Assembly (NCBI GenBank): GCA_024529925.1
Contig: JAFEUB010000064.1
Coordinates: 1,152,001-1,216,000, forward strand
Length of the DNA stretch: 64,000 nucleotides
Reading direction: 5' to 3'
From: Ophthalmolycus amberensis
Taxonomy: Eukaryota; Chordata; Actinopteri; Perciformes; Zoarcidae
Positions 50,932-63,970 of the stretch are shown in pieces. The notes beneath the pieces are model-generated. The model was not told where the DNA came from and did not search any database. It saw nothing but the letters and a program-made list of their open reading frames with translations. A program made the position numbers and the translations under genes. Each line of letters begins with the position of its first letter. Position 1 is the stretch's first letter.

Positions 50932-50968
<37 letters not shown>
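50860..50968. repeat. (G)21 run and nearby (CA)n microsatellite
   Basis: The G run is 50860-50880. A CA run occupies about 50934-50967, and another TG run is at about 50763-50790 just before. Confidence 0.95.
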
Positions 50969-50970
<2 letters not shown>

Positions 50971-52273
50971 GGTGAGCTCAGTGGGAGTTCGTAGAGGGAG
51001 ATCTGGTGTCTTGTTATCTGCTTCAGGATGTTGCTCTCTCTGCTTGTCGCTGATAAATGCCTCCGAATAATTACCATAAAATATTCAAATACAAGTGAGT
51101 AAAAGGGGCGAACAGCTTCAGCAAGAAAACACACTTATCTTGCATCCAAACCGCAAGCGGTGGCTTTGAGGGAACCCTACAACAATGCATGTGCTTATTT
51201 CTGGTCATGAAAAACGACTGAGAATATTATAATATGAAGAAAAAAAAATCAATCTGCAGACAGGAAGCCTTTCGATTGGCAGGCCTTCGCAGCTGTCAAT
51301 AGATGCCAAAAAGCACTTCACATATTTTATTTTCTCAACATCGTACACTTTATAAAGAAACTAAGTGTAACTGTTCACTCTCGTGAAAACGTTTCACTCA
51401 AGACATGTAAGTAAGTCCATGGCTTTCTTGGTGGTTTGTTAAAATTCATGATACATTGATGAATGGATATATTGAAATGATTACGTCATCATCTGTGTAC
51501 GGCAGTAATATGTCCATGATGTGTTTTCTTCTGTCGCCGTGGAGGCATGCAAGAGCTTTCTTCAAGAACTCTAACAATGAATAATGGATTTACAAATGGT
51601 CGTTCTTTTAGAAGGGAAATGAATACAGGGTGAGACGCCGACGTGTCATCTCTCACATCTCCTCTGAATAAAGAAATCACATTTAAAAATACTTTGCAAA
51701 ATGGATTCAGATCTTTTTTAAGTCATCACACTTATACTGTGTTGTCGGGCGGCTTGTTAAAGTGCACACAAAGTGTTGATTTGCTCCTAAAAGATCTTCC
51801 AGACTTCTTCGGTTTTCATTTTTCCATTTTGTCAGATGTCCATGGGCATAGAAACACCTTCCAGTGTATAAGGAAATTAACGATTTTTTTTTGTTCTTCC
51901 ATTTTCTGCATGCATCCGTCAATCATCCGGGCCTGTCAGCGTTTAACAGTCTAATCTGCCGATGGAGGAGGAGGGATTAGTCAGCCAGAGGTGTGATCGT
52001 CACACCTGTCATCCCTCACTTCACACCCCCCCCACTCCCCCCTCCCCCTCAATAAGAAAGACACTTAACCATATTCTCCCTCACATTCTCGCCTACACAC
52101 ACACACACACACACACATCCCCATCACTCCCTCCCCACTTTCACACTCTCGCTCATTTCCTCCATCTACCTGTCTGGAGGTTTTTCTGCAGGATGACCCG
52201 CTGTTCCTTTATGTAACACGCAGACGAAGAGCAGAGTGGAGGTGGAGTGTTTATGTGTGTGTGTGCAGACACG

Positions 52274-52306
<33 letters not shown>

Positions 52307-52670
52307 ATGTTAATGTGTGAGAGAACAGCTGTGGATCATTTTCATATCAGTGACTGTGTTCTTGTCTGTGCTGAGGATGAGGATTGTTGCAGAGGACAAC
52401 ACCTGACTGCATGAGTGGGGAACAAGTGAACAGCAAACAAAGAGCTTTGCTCTCGTTTCAGTGCTCTAATGTGCAAAAAATATGATAAATAAGGAATGCA
52501 TTTGATGGGCTCCTTTCTGCACAGTTGTGTGGTTTCACACATTTTACATATATTTCATACCAAGCACAGATTATATTAAAACTAAATGTCTCATTAACAC
52601 CAAAAAGGAATGCATTACATGATGTATCTTTTCATACAAAAGGTTTCATTCTTGACAGTTTACATTCAGT

Positions 52671-52702
<32 letters not shown>
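52671..52702. repeat. (CA)n microsatellite
   Basis: About 16 CA units. Similar runs lie at about 52098-52117, 52275-52303 and 53012-53038. Confidence 0.94.
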
Positions 52703-52707
<5 letters not shown>

Positions 52708-54570
52708 CTGCTAGACTGTGCAGGGGGAGGGACACCAGCTGTGACACCTGAGCAGATTTTCAGGTACAGGGAGTTTGGATTGTGTGGTTTCACCTCCGTC
52801 GCAGCGTCTTCAGCTCCGTGATGACAGTGTGGCGAGCGAGACGACAGCTGCAGGAGATTCCGGAGACGTCGGCTGACGCGGGGCGTCTCGAAACAGATGT
52901 TGGTGTCAAAACATTTTTTCTTTTCATGAAGTGTCTGTTCCGGTGGTTTGGCTCTGATCCCCATCTACTCGTTCTCCTTCTGTCTTTGTTTAAACGCGAC
53001 ACACACGTGTAGACACACACACACACACACGCACACACAGAATGCATGTTGGCATTTAAATAAAACTAAACTTTTAATTAATGACATTATTTATGAGCAT
53101 ATTCAGTTTCTTTTCTGTTTCCCTCTAAAAGAAAAATTAGGCCTCTGAAACTGCTTTCATACCATCTGGAAGCATCAAACAGCATCGGTTAATAACTTTA
53201 CTTTTGGGTTTGTGGCTTTTTTTAATCGAAGCGTACTGTAATTGGCTGAATGAGATTAATAATTGAAGAAACCACGACCCTTTAGCTCTTTTTGCCCGGA
53301 CCTGATGCAAATGGCAGCCTGGAAAGAAGGAAATCGATCTAAAAACGTATGGTTTTGCTCTGACACAGTTCCCAGTAATAGTGAAACTACAGTATCTATA
53401 GAGTACAGTATAGAGTACAGATCTCCTGCAATAATAATCTAATCTGACCTTAGGTGCTGATATTTCTGACCTTATCGTCTGTTTTTGCAAGAGGGTTACA
53501 TGTGTTTTATTCAAAGTGCAATTAGCTTTTAAACTCTAAAAACTGACCTGCAAAACCTCTTCTGCATTGTGTTTGTGTCTTTTCTACTATTTCGTGTCAT
53601 GCAGAGCTGATGCTCAATCTATTCATTGATTTTCCAACATTTATTTACACACCATGTGTGTATCGTCAATGACTGATCCATGCAAAGTGTATTCTGTTTT
53701 ATTTCCAGTTGCAGTAGAAACGTCTGTTATTCCATTTTTTATGAATTGTTAAATATTCATGTGTGTTAATCAACCAGCCAGAAACTACAAATGCAGTTTT
53801 CCCGTGAGAGTCGGATGCATTGATAAAAACGACATGTCCATATGTCCATATCTCCCTGAGATAAACATAATTTTCTACCCTGATGGACAATAAAATGATT
53901 GTGCCGTGTTTCACAGTCTAATTAACCAGGTCACATTCCTCGTGTACGGCGTCCGCTTGGCAAACAGCCTCACTTCTCCCTCCGAACAGCAGATGCATGC
54001 TGCTCTCTGACTAGACTGAGGATTAACTGATTATCAAATTCAACCCGGTGTAACTCTTTCAGCCCTCCCCTGTCCACTGTGTCCCCGCATCTTGTTCGGC
54101 CCGACTCTGTGACTCAGCTGTCAGCTTCTTATAACCAGGAGATGTGAACGAGGCGTCAACTCGACTGCGTCACTGAGGCCGTGCAGAGGAGGGCTGATCT
54201 GTGATGAAGGGAGGCGAACAGACAAGACAGCGGAATAAATAGGGTGCAGGGGACGCGGACGACCGAGTCAGCTCTTCTGCCTGTCGTCATACGCTGGCTG
54301 GGCCCCCGGGGCATTGTGGGAAATGTGCATGTGAGAGGGTTGGCACGTGTGTTTGGCATCGTATGTGAGTGGATGCCGTCTCCAATGTCTGACTTCTCTT
54401 CATTGTTTGAGCACCCTCTTTGCTTTATTTTTGGGAATATCATCTTATTCCCTATACTGTCACACATATTCTAGATGTGTTGAGCATCATGTTTTACACA
54501 TTTCTCCAAAATTCAGCCTCACTGGTATGAAAAGTGAAGCCAATGTGCAAGCGCCCTAAACTTGCATTCT

Positions 54571-54972
54571 TTCTAATGGCCAGCAGGGGGCGACTCCTTC
54601 GATTGTATAGAAGTCTATGAGAAAATTCCCCTACTTCTCACTTGATTTATTACCTCAGTAAACATCGTAAACATGAGTTAATGGTCTCAATCTCTAGTTT
54701 CTTCAATACAGCATGATGTTCATTTAGTAAATTATGGTCCATTTAGAATTAAATATACCATAAAGTATGCTTTAGGGCGGGGCTACCCTGTGACTGAAAG
54801 TTAATTGCAACATTTTGGTTGCCTAAAAAATGTCTCATTCAGCTTTCGGTTTAACTTAGCTCGACACTCTCGCGTTGGAAAAAACCAAGATGGCGACGGC
54901 CAAAATGCCAAACTCGAGGCTTCAAAATTGTAACCAGTGGGTGACATCGCGTCCACTTCTTTATATACAGTC
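54571..54972. repeat. dispersed teleost repeat (about 400 bp)
   Basis: Recognised by the ordered blocks GGCCAGCAGGGGGCGACTCC, TATAGAAGTCTATGAGAAAA, ACAGCATGATGTTCATTTAG and CTTTATATACAGTCT, which recur in percomorph genomes from general knowledge. Only one copy is in this window and the exact ends are not certain. Confidence 0.6.
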
Positions 54973-55518
54973 TAATTTTCTAAATATATGTCCTTTGAAC
55001 AATGTTTGCGCTTGTATTGAACGACTCATCGGTGTGTCAGCAAGAGCTTAAAAGTTCCGTCATGCAGCAAACATGCTGCTGCAGAGCAAATTAGACACGA
55101 TGGCGAACGCATTATCACACATCCTGCATCTCATCTGTGGGACAAATGTGAATTTGCATGCATTGACGGAAGCCTTTTAATTAAGATTCCTTCTTGATCT
55201 CAGATGAGTCGATCAAATGTCACCAGTTCGGCCAGTCTGCATGCAGCTCAAGCTCCCGCTGAGGTCGCGATCAGTAAAAGGCACCTTTGAGTGGAGGGCG
55301 TCTTTAATCCTCGACTGTAATGAAGGCGGAAGTTAAAAAATGGACGGGCACGCGCTCACGTACAGACTCTCCTGAAGACGACCTGTCGTCCATCCGTCAT
55401 CTCACCTTGAGTAAGCTGAGACGGCGAGATCTGAACAGCAACACACTCGCCTGTCTCCATGACCACCCCACAGCATATGATATGAGCCTACACACAGTTT
55501 CTGACATGATGACACCCT

Positions 55519-55520
<2 letters not shown>

Positions 55521-55550
<30 letters not shown>
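55521..55550. repeat. (CA)n microsatellite
   Basis: About 15 CA units. Confidence 0.94.
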
Positions 55551-55552
<2 letters not shown>

Positions 55553-56024
55553 ACAGTATCTTACATGAGCAGTGTCCGTGTCTCTGCTCATTTCTCTCTC
55601 TGTGAGTCAGAGATGCTTTTTGCACACCACAACACATCACTTCCATTTTAGTTCACACTCTGAAAGGCTGTGGGCGGCATGTGTGTGTGTGTTTCTGTCT
55701 CTGTGTGTGTGCAGAGAGAGAGAGAGAGAGCAAGAGGGCAGAAAGGGAATGTGTGTGTGTGTGTGTTCCAATTAATTAGCATTAGCTCGACGCTGCTGGT
55801 TTCCGAGTGGCTGCAGATTGCCACACTAGTGATTTTTCCACTCGGTGGACAGGGGAGCTGTCCCAACGGCCGGGAATGAAACACTGACAGCCACACAACA
55901 TCTGAAGCAGAGTCTCATACTCTCTGTATGCATGAAAATTTCGAGCCTATCATTTTGTAATTTAGCCCCAAAAATACAGAGTCAATATCATCAGGGCTGA
56001 TTCCACCACTGGGGACACTGAGAT

Positions 56025-56215
56025 CACGTCTGTATTGAAGGCGTTGCTCTATAGTCTGTCTGCTGGTCGCTCCGCCGCTTTGGTCCATGGGTGAAATATC
56101 TCAGCTACTATTTGATGGATTACCGTGAAATCTTGTACAGACATTCGTGTTCCCCAGAGGATGAATCCAGAGGATTAAAATGTGCCCAATACTTTGGTTT
56201 AACCCTAAAGTTTAC
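56025..56215 (+). repeat. dispersed repeat family A, copy 6
   Basis: Contains GTCGCTCCGCCGCTTTGGTC, AAATATCTCAGCTACTATTT, GATGGATTACCGTG and CCCCAGAGGATGAATCC, collinear with copy 4. Confidence 0.7.
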
Positions 56216-56633
56216 ACTATACAGTGAGTGTGTGTGTGTGTGTACGTTAAGACTCATATCTGTTATAAAATAAAAAAACTAAAATAAATAGATTAATAAC
56301 TCAGCATTTCTTTACCAGAATGTTATTCTGGCAGCATAGGCACGGCTTTGAAAACAGCCTTTACACTTGTGTGTGAGTAAATAGCCCAAACACAAGGTCC
56401 ATTTAACAGCTTTCTTCTCACCCACTCACACGGTTTTGTTTTTTAATCGGCATTTCACGCTTCATTTTGTGGGGCTCTGATTTCAGAGAAAGTTCCTGTA
56501 AAGAATGATGTAATCCTGTAATACAGCACTGCATGGGAAATAGAGACAAAGCACTCGTTTTGTTCAAGTTCAGTCACTTGTGTGTAGTTCTCGGTCGCCT
56601 GAGGAATTACCCTGACAGAACTGCTCGGTTTAA

Positions 56634-57037
56634 AGGGACAGTGTATTTGGTGGCATCTAGTGGTGAGGGTGCAGATTGTAACCAACTGAATAATCGTCCC
56701 CTCGCCCCTCCCTTTTCAAGACTGCATAACATGAGCTGCCAATTGGGAAACCATAATACCATTTGCTTTGCATATTGGTCATTAATATCATAATAACACT
56801 ACTTTAGGAGGAAGGAGGCCTGCAGGTAACATAAAAACACAAAAAGCTCTTTCTAGAGCCGGTGTCTGGGTTTGTCCATCATGGGCTACCATAGAAACAT
56901 GGCGGTCTCCATTAAGAGAAGCCCGCTCCCTATGTAGATATGAAGGGCTCATTCTAAGCTAATTAAAACACAATGATTCTCAGTTTTTAATATATTCCAG
57001 TTCTGCTAATTGATCCCTCAAAATGCACACTGGCCCT
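56634..57037. mobile_element. TTAA-flanked non-autonomous DNA element (404 bp)
   Basis: Ends AGGGACAGTGT and, reverse-complemented, AGGGCCAGTGT match at 10 of 11 positions. TTAA lies on both sides (56630-56633, 57038-57041), the target of piggyBac-type transposases. The internal GTGGCATCTAGTGGTGAGG and CCCTATGTAGATATGAAGGG blocks recur in teleost genomes from general knowledge. No coding capacity. Superfamily call is inference from the target site. Confidence 0.65.
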
Positions 57038-57594
57038 TTAAATAGACATATGAGCAGTTATTGAATGACTTAAATATAAAAAAGACTTTCTGTTTGACTC
57101 ATGACATCAGTATTTGTTCAACAAATGTTAATATTAGGGTTCTGTGCCCAAACCAAGGGCAGACAGAGAGCAACAAAGAGCAGACATCTGCTACAGATTA
57201 TGGAGGAAGACATTCAAAACACTCACTCAGTCACTCATGCTCTCAGTTTGTGAGTGTCATTGTCATCCTCTCCAAAATGGCAGGATTTCACAGTTACACT
57301 CATCTGAAAGGATGAGTCCAGAGAGGCATGAAGATGCCAAGAAAACAAGTCTTTCTGGGAACCAAAAAAAACAACAAACCCGATTGAATCAAAGAGGAGC
57401 GATTGTGCTCATAAGATGCACGGCAGAGGCCCAGACAATTATGATCCACTGCCAGATGCCAAACAACATCTGGAGCTGGCAGAGCACCAACAAACAATTA
57501 GACTAAAACAACAACTAATGAGGAATGTGTGTAAGTATCACGTTTCAAACTTTATGTTGATTCATAGGAGTTTAAGTCTGAATCACAATAACTA

Positions 57595-58042
57595 CACGGC
57601 CAAAAGTATGTGGACAAACAAACTACATCATTTGTGAGTGTTGAACTGTGCCGTTTGAGCTGCTGCTGCAACAAGACTTCCACAGGAGTTACAATGCTGA
57701 CTTCAGGAACTTCTTTCCATACACTGCACTGGAAGGCAAGGAAGAGAAGTCGAGCAGAAGTATCATTGTATTTATATATATATATATATATAAGTATATT
57801 TGTATCAGTTGAAAGTTTATATCCGAGTTGACAAAGAAGACCATGATATTCTGGGAAACTGTTTGTGTTTGTTGCTTTGTTTGTTTGGGCATGTTGGAAC
57901 AGGAAAGGGCTAAAGTTAAAGAGCACTTGTGTCAAAACATGTCATTGTAAGCATTAAGAGCCCTTTGTTGGAACCAAAAGGCCAAGACGAAACCACAAAG
58001 AAAGCTACACAAAAATATCATGTGTCCACCTGTTTGTCCGTA
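57595..58042. mobile_element. Tc1/mariner-type non-autonomous element (448 bp)
   Basis: The left end CACGGCCAAAAGTATGTGG and the reverse complement of the right end, TACGGACAAACAGGTGGAC, are related inverted repeats flanked by TA (57593-57594 and 58043-58044). GGCCAAAAGTATGTGGAC is a well-known teleost element terminus. The middle has an AT microsatellite (about 57770-57792) and no transposase. Confidence 0.65.
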
Positions 58043-58990
58043 TAAGCATGATGCAGAAAGCACTGTAACGTGGCCGATGCCTTAACTTAAAACTAGTATA
58101 CAAACATAATTTCTTGGAGACAGAGTTGGTATTTTTGTGTGTATTAATGCGTTTTGTGTTTGTTTTTGTTGCTTCTGTTTGACATTTTTACTGGAGTTCA
58201 GGTTCGTGCAAATGAGACCTTGAAACTAAAGTTTATTCAAACTCACACACAGCTCCTCAACCTTCCGTTGTTAAAGCTTTAGTCCTTTATATTGAGCCAC
58301 ACTCTTGTTCTGGCTCTCGTGGAGTTATTCGCGGCCTGTGGCGCCCTCGAGTGGACAGAAGCGGAACCACAAATCCTCACCTGCAAAAACAAAATAATAA
58401 ATGATGGATGAAGCAGTCCACAAATAGCTCTCACAAAAAAAATTAATAAAAAAATAAAAAAACCACACCATGCGTCAAAGTCCAGTTCCGGTTACATGAC
58501 GCGTTTAACAGCTTATTTCACGGTCAAAGTGTGAGAGGATTGTGATATTTATAATTAACATGACTCCCCAGATGGATACATCATGATTCAATTAGCATTT
58601 TAAGACCCTTAGCTGTGTTCTCCCTCCTTGACAGAGCTGTAGCCTGTGTAAGTATTTTATGTAATGGAGGATATGTGGACACAATGGGATGAAGATGAGT
58701 TTTTAGTGTCATTAAAACACATTTTCATGACATCTTTATCATGTTTAAACTGTTGACGTTCGGGTTTTTTTTGCGATATTAAATTGCTGTATTTGTTTAA
58801 AATATGTATTTGATGCAATTGTCATCATCTTCATTGTGTTAGTTACTTATGGAGTTTTTATACTTCATCAATTTGCTTATGTTCTCACAGGATTGATAAA
58901 CCGGAAACGCCCTCTTATAGTATTATGTTTTATTATTATGAGACAAAAGTGGTCCTATACTGTGAAAATGATATATATATTTTTATGATC

Positions 58991-59025
<35 letters not shown>

Positions 59026-59180
59026 AGAGTCAGAGTCGGGGAGGCGGGAGGTGGTGGGGGGTACACACACTCACACACAAACACTCACACACTCACACTC
59101 ACACACAGTGTGTCTGCTCTGCTGTGACTGTGTATCACTTCAGATGCTCAGACAGAATTAAAAATGCGCTCCTCCGCCTT
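58043..59180. other. non-coding interval
   Basis: AT-rich, with a TG run at about 58993-59023 and imperfect CA repeats at 59064-59108. No exon recognised. Confidence 0.5.
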
Positions 59181-59269
59181 GTCACCAGCGTTATGCGCAT
59201 TTTCTTGACAAGCTCGATGTTCCCACAGCATGGTGCTCGGACTCCGCGCGGCTCGGCACCGTCTTCATA

Positions 59270-59361
59270 CATAACCATTAAAAACTCTCCCTCGGACGCC
59301 TAATTAGGCAGCAGAACACGCACAGCGCCGCGCAGCACCTGTTCCCACCTTCAGAGAGAAG
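59270..59361 (+). promoter_or_regulatory. candidate promoter and first exon of a plus-strand gene leaving the window
   Basis: A CpG-rich stretch has a TATA-like ATTAAAAA at about 59277-59284, then CpG-rich sequence ending at GAGAAG|GTAAGT, a near-consensus donor with the exon end at 59361. No open frame is evident, so it would be untranslated. No following coding exon was found before 64,000. Confidence 0.3.
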
Positions 59362-60329
59362 GTAAGTTATTATTGAGAGCGGAATTTGTGTTAAAATCAG
59401 AAAAAAGGGAGAGAGAGAGAGAGATGAGGGAGACAGGAGTGCGGGTGGTTGTCATGCTTAAAAAATAGACTCCGGGAGTTCCTGGAGAATTGGCACATGC
59501 AGCAGCATCCGCATTAATGTGTTCTCCTCCCTTTGAAGGTCTCTTTTCAATTCTCCAGGTTCAAAGCGCGTTGGCGGGTGTTGTTTAACGTGGTTTCCGG
59601 TCGACAGGGGACGTCTTGGTAAACAATGCTGCTCAAGTGATTCATGCATATGAAGCTTCCAGCGCTGCCAATTAATCAATTAGTGATCAGGGGGGGGGGG
59701 ATCGTTGCCGGGGTGTGTGTATATATATATGGCGGTGGTGTCGCACAGCCCAAACAGTGACTGGTTTATTTATAAGAGGTTTTCAGCCTTCAGAAAGGAT
59801 AAATGAGGTTTTTTTTCTGATTGCTTCAGACTGTTGGAGACGCAAAGTGTGCTGCAGGTTCATGCTCAGGTTGGGAAGGGAGCTGTTTTTAAAGTTTCTT
59901 AAAGTTTGATTCTTTACGCTCGTACAGACGTTCAGTTCCCTGCATGCTGATGTCTGAACCTGAATCCAGCACTCACGAGAGAGATTTTCAACTGAAATAT
60001 GCTCCTTTTCTTTGCAGTTTTAGATGTGAACCAATCACAATGAATCATTTATGCACCTGTGTTTTGCCAGAGCCCGTGTTTCAATTAGCCACTCAGACTC
60101 TTTCCTATTATGTTTTTTGGAGTGTCTTGATCTATTGTCTCCCCTCTGAGGGCAAAGTGAATGTAATCTCACGCCATCGGACTGTTACATAACTTTAAAA
60201 ACTGAAGTGCCATCCTGCCCGCGTGGGAGTGGATGTGATGTTCCCACTTCCTTGCTGTTGTTGTGCTCGTTAAAATCCGAGAGGCACATTCCTGCAAGTG
60301 GCGTTCTTGTGACTTAACGTGCTGATTTT

Positions 60330-60346
60330 GGGGGGGGGGGGGGGGG
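60330..60346. repeat. (G)17 homopolymer
   Basis: Uninterrupted G run. Confidence 0.95.
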
Positions 60347-63300
60347 TCTTATGCAGATGAGGCCCTGAGCAGGACTGATTGCTTCAAAAGTCCTCTAATT
60401 TTTTGCATGTGGAATGGCATGTTCATTTTGAACATGACCAAGTGTGTGTGTGTGTGTGTGTGTGTAGGGGGGGCTGCGTTCGGCCCTGTGTTGTGTAGGA
60501 GGGGTGTGATCGCAGTGAGCCCGAGCATGACGCTCAGAGCTGCTGGACAGAGTTCAGTTCCTCTGCGGAGCAGTCTGTCCTCTTGTGCGCTGAAAGTGGT
60601 GCGCAGACAGACACGTTACAGTGACCTGACTCATGTGTGTGGCAGGCTTCCCCCAACACTGCCCAGGAACTGTGTCATCATCACCATCGTCCTCGTCGTG
60701 CAACACACAGGATCCAGAGAAAATTAGTCCTGAAGCAGTTGGCCACCATTTTGAAAAAACAAAACCCTGGCAGCTCGTGCAAAACGATGGCTGGCATGCG
60801 AGAAAAACTCATAACTGTGAAGTGTTTCAGTTGTTTTTCACTTCAGATGAACGCACTTTTATAAATCTGTGGTTTCTATTGTTAATGTTACATCATCTAA
60901 TTATAAGATATCATCTTATATCAAGTAATAGTATAAAAGCACTCTCAACTTATTTAAAATATTTTAATTAATATTTCAATGGGGTACCACTCTATTTCAA
61001 GGGTTCATTTCCTCATTTCCAAGGCTTTTTTTTCCAATAATTTGCTAATATATAACTGTTTAGTCTTAAAGCATTTCCTGGAAACGGGTTATAATTTTGG
61101 TAGAAATGGAGACATTGTTTTCCAGTTGAAAATACTTTCTCATTATAGAGTTTTTAAGAGAGAACGTATGTGCTGATGTGCAGTTTCGACACGCATTCAG
61201 TGTGTTTGTGAATTACAGATAAGCAACTAAGCACATTAAGTTACCAAGTGGACCCTCAGTCAGTTAAAGGATTTCAAGAATCTCAGTTATTGGGTTTTTG
61301 CTGCTTGTGAAACCCAAACAATGTGTGGGCACACTATATTTTACATTCTCCTTATAATTAACCAAATTACAAAAAGTTTAAGGTTAAATATATAGTCTTT
61401 TAGACCATATTGTTCAGATATCCTCTCCTTATTTACAGCCTTTTAAGTTTTATTTTTATTACATTTCTTTCCCTTTTTAAACACTTATTTTCATATTTTT
61501 CTGGTGGACAAATGCTCCAATGTAGACATTATGATTGGAGTCAGACAATCCGTCCCTGAAAAGATTTGAGAAAGGGGCAGAACTTGAAAAGGAAGGGATC
61601 TGACTTGGCAACCCCCCCCTCCCTCCCCGGGCCGCTTCGAGAGAGTCCAGTAATGCAGGCTTTTGTCCTCTTGTGGTCACTCCAACACAATCTGAAAATG
61701 GAGGATGAAAGTCTTTCCTCATTGTCATTGTCAAGACTGTACGCTCAGGAGATTTGCACGAGGGTGTCGAAAAGCCTTGAGAGGCGTGGAAAATGGAATA
61801 AGTTCCAAATGTTAAGGCGGATAGAAAGATACACAAAATGGTGAAAGTCTTATGAGCAAAATAAGAGTAACTACACCTTAAAATGCTACCTTTATTTGTC
61901 TGTTTTCCCATTGTCATGTTTTTTATTGGTTTATCTCTACTTTGTAGGTGATCTTTCCAGAGGACACCTGTGCAGCCCCTGATTATGTCAAATACTTTAA
62001 ACATCCCCAACAAAACTTTAAAAAGCACTCCTTTTTTTATTTTATTTTTACGAGGTATTATTCACACTCAAGGAAAACCTCTGATATTACCTAACAGTCC
62101 TTTACAAAAATATGATTTTGTGTGAAGTGCTCCTCATGCTGACCCGTCACACTGAATCACACAAACATCTGGAGGTCAAAACAGACTGAAGGCAGGATGT
62201 GTGATGTTAAAAAAGAACTTTTAAAGTGCATAAATTAATTATTTCTAAGCTTTCAGCACCAAGAATTATTCACAGTCTGTCAGGTTTTTTTTCCTAAAAA
62301 ATGTGATTGTTTTCCCAAACACTGGAGGCTGGTATCCATTCTTGTTTTTATTGAAATATGTGTGAAAACTCTTGACAGCATGGTGACACTATTGCAGTTG
62401 TTTTTGTCTTTTGAGTAGTGACATTAACAAGTGACAGCATCTTGGAAAAAGTTTTGTTTTTTTCCACAGGAGACAAGTAGATAGATCGGAACTAGATTGT
62501 TAGTCTGGCGAGTTTCCCCGGCTTATTGTGAGAAAAATTTCAGAACTCAATGCTAGATTGGATGACCTGTTCAGATGAACGGATTTGGCATTACAAGCCA
62601 AGTGAAGCCTTCGTCCAAAATACAAAAGCTCGAAAACAAGGTGAGAAAAACAGGACACTGTGATAAATGTTAAGAAGTTATTAGTCAGTCAAAGTAACAA
62701 AACACAAATCAGTTAAAACCTTTTTCAATCACCATGAAAACATGACTATTATGCACTGTTATCCAGTTTTAGTACTAACTAAGTATTTAAACTGTTTTAA
62801 TGGCCCACTAAAATAAAATAAATTGACCAAATCAAACGTGATATATATTTGATGGGCCTACCGGTAGTGTCCTTCATATAAGAACTTGTATGCATTGTAT
62901 TGCCTGCATTAAGTGATTATGGCCACTTGGGGGCAGCAGAAACAAGCTGTAAACACAACATAGAGTCGATATGGCTAACGTGTTAGCTAAAACTTCCTTA
63001 TTTATACATCCAGCAGTTACGGAGCAACATTAACCCGTTAAAAAGATGCTAAAACTCCTTGAAGAGCTGCGCTAGCTAACGCTAACTGTCAGATGATACT
63101 TCTCTGTGGGCACGTTACTTCCTTGATTAACGTAGCTATTTGATCCATTGTTAAAATACAAATATTTATTATAGCAAGTTGAATAAATGTTTATGTGATA
63201 ATAGCATCTTTCACATTATTCTAAACGCATAAGCTTTTGTTGACAGAAAAAGGTGAACATTCCCAGTTGTCAAAATGTCGATAGTACCACTAGGTGGCGC

Positions 63301-63723
63301 CACACATACATACATGTTTCAATGATACTGTAATTTCATTCCGATTGTAAAACTAAAATAGAAAGAATTTCAAAAGAATGAGAAACAGGCTAATCGCCAA
63401 GTAGGTTTTCACACAAATAATTTGTCTTGGCACGTTGGTGCATAACGAAAAAAACAAGTTCTGCAGAAGATGAGTGTCATAAATAGGAAATAGAAAAGGT
63501 ATATCAGTTTTTAAAGTCAAAAGAGATGGAAAGGGAGTGAAGCAAAGTAAGAAACTAAGGTCCTCGGCCGCTAGATTCGAACCGATGACTGACGTTTAAG
63601 GCTCATGTCTAAGACCCCCCCCCCCTAAAGGCCTCACACTTGTAATTTGCAAGCTGAGCATATAAAAGAAAATATATTATGATATCATGATAGTTAGCTG
63701 GTTAGCTTCTCTCTGTGTCTTTT

Positions 63724-63738
63724 ACACACACACACACG

Positions 63739-63801
<63 letters not shown>
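63724..63801. repeat. long (CA)n microsatellite
   Basis: About 39 units with two CG-containing interruptions near the start. Confidence 0.97.
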
Positions 63802-63803
<2 letters not shown>

Positions 63804-63969
63804 CTGGTCTGACAGAACTATTTGTGATAATGCCCCTTCTGAATCACCGCACCAGTTAACTGATATGCTTCTAAAATTATGAATATTCACAGTTATGCTA
63901 ACAGGCTATCTTCTCTCCTGCAGTCCCAGTGTTACTTCTGACTCACACGAATGCCTTTGTACAACTTCG

Positions 63970-63970
<1 letters not shown>

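Larger units (their letters stand above)
48681..54570. other. non-coding interval rich in microsatellites
   Basis: No exon recognised. CA/TG runs cluster between 50.4 and 53.0 kb. An exon-like open stretch at about 49.16-49.26 kb has an acceptor but no homology. Confidence 0.5.

Noticed and set aside
61477..62028. 183-residue minus-strand open frame
   Set aside because: No recognisable domain, splice signals or codon pattern; it is more likely repeat-derived or chance. A protein search would decide.
63560..63620. Minus-strand GGTTCGAATCT, a pol III B-box-like site
   Set aside because: No cloverleaf can be drawn and no A box is found at a suitable distance.
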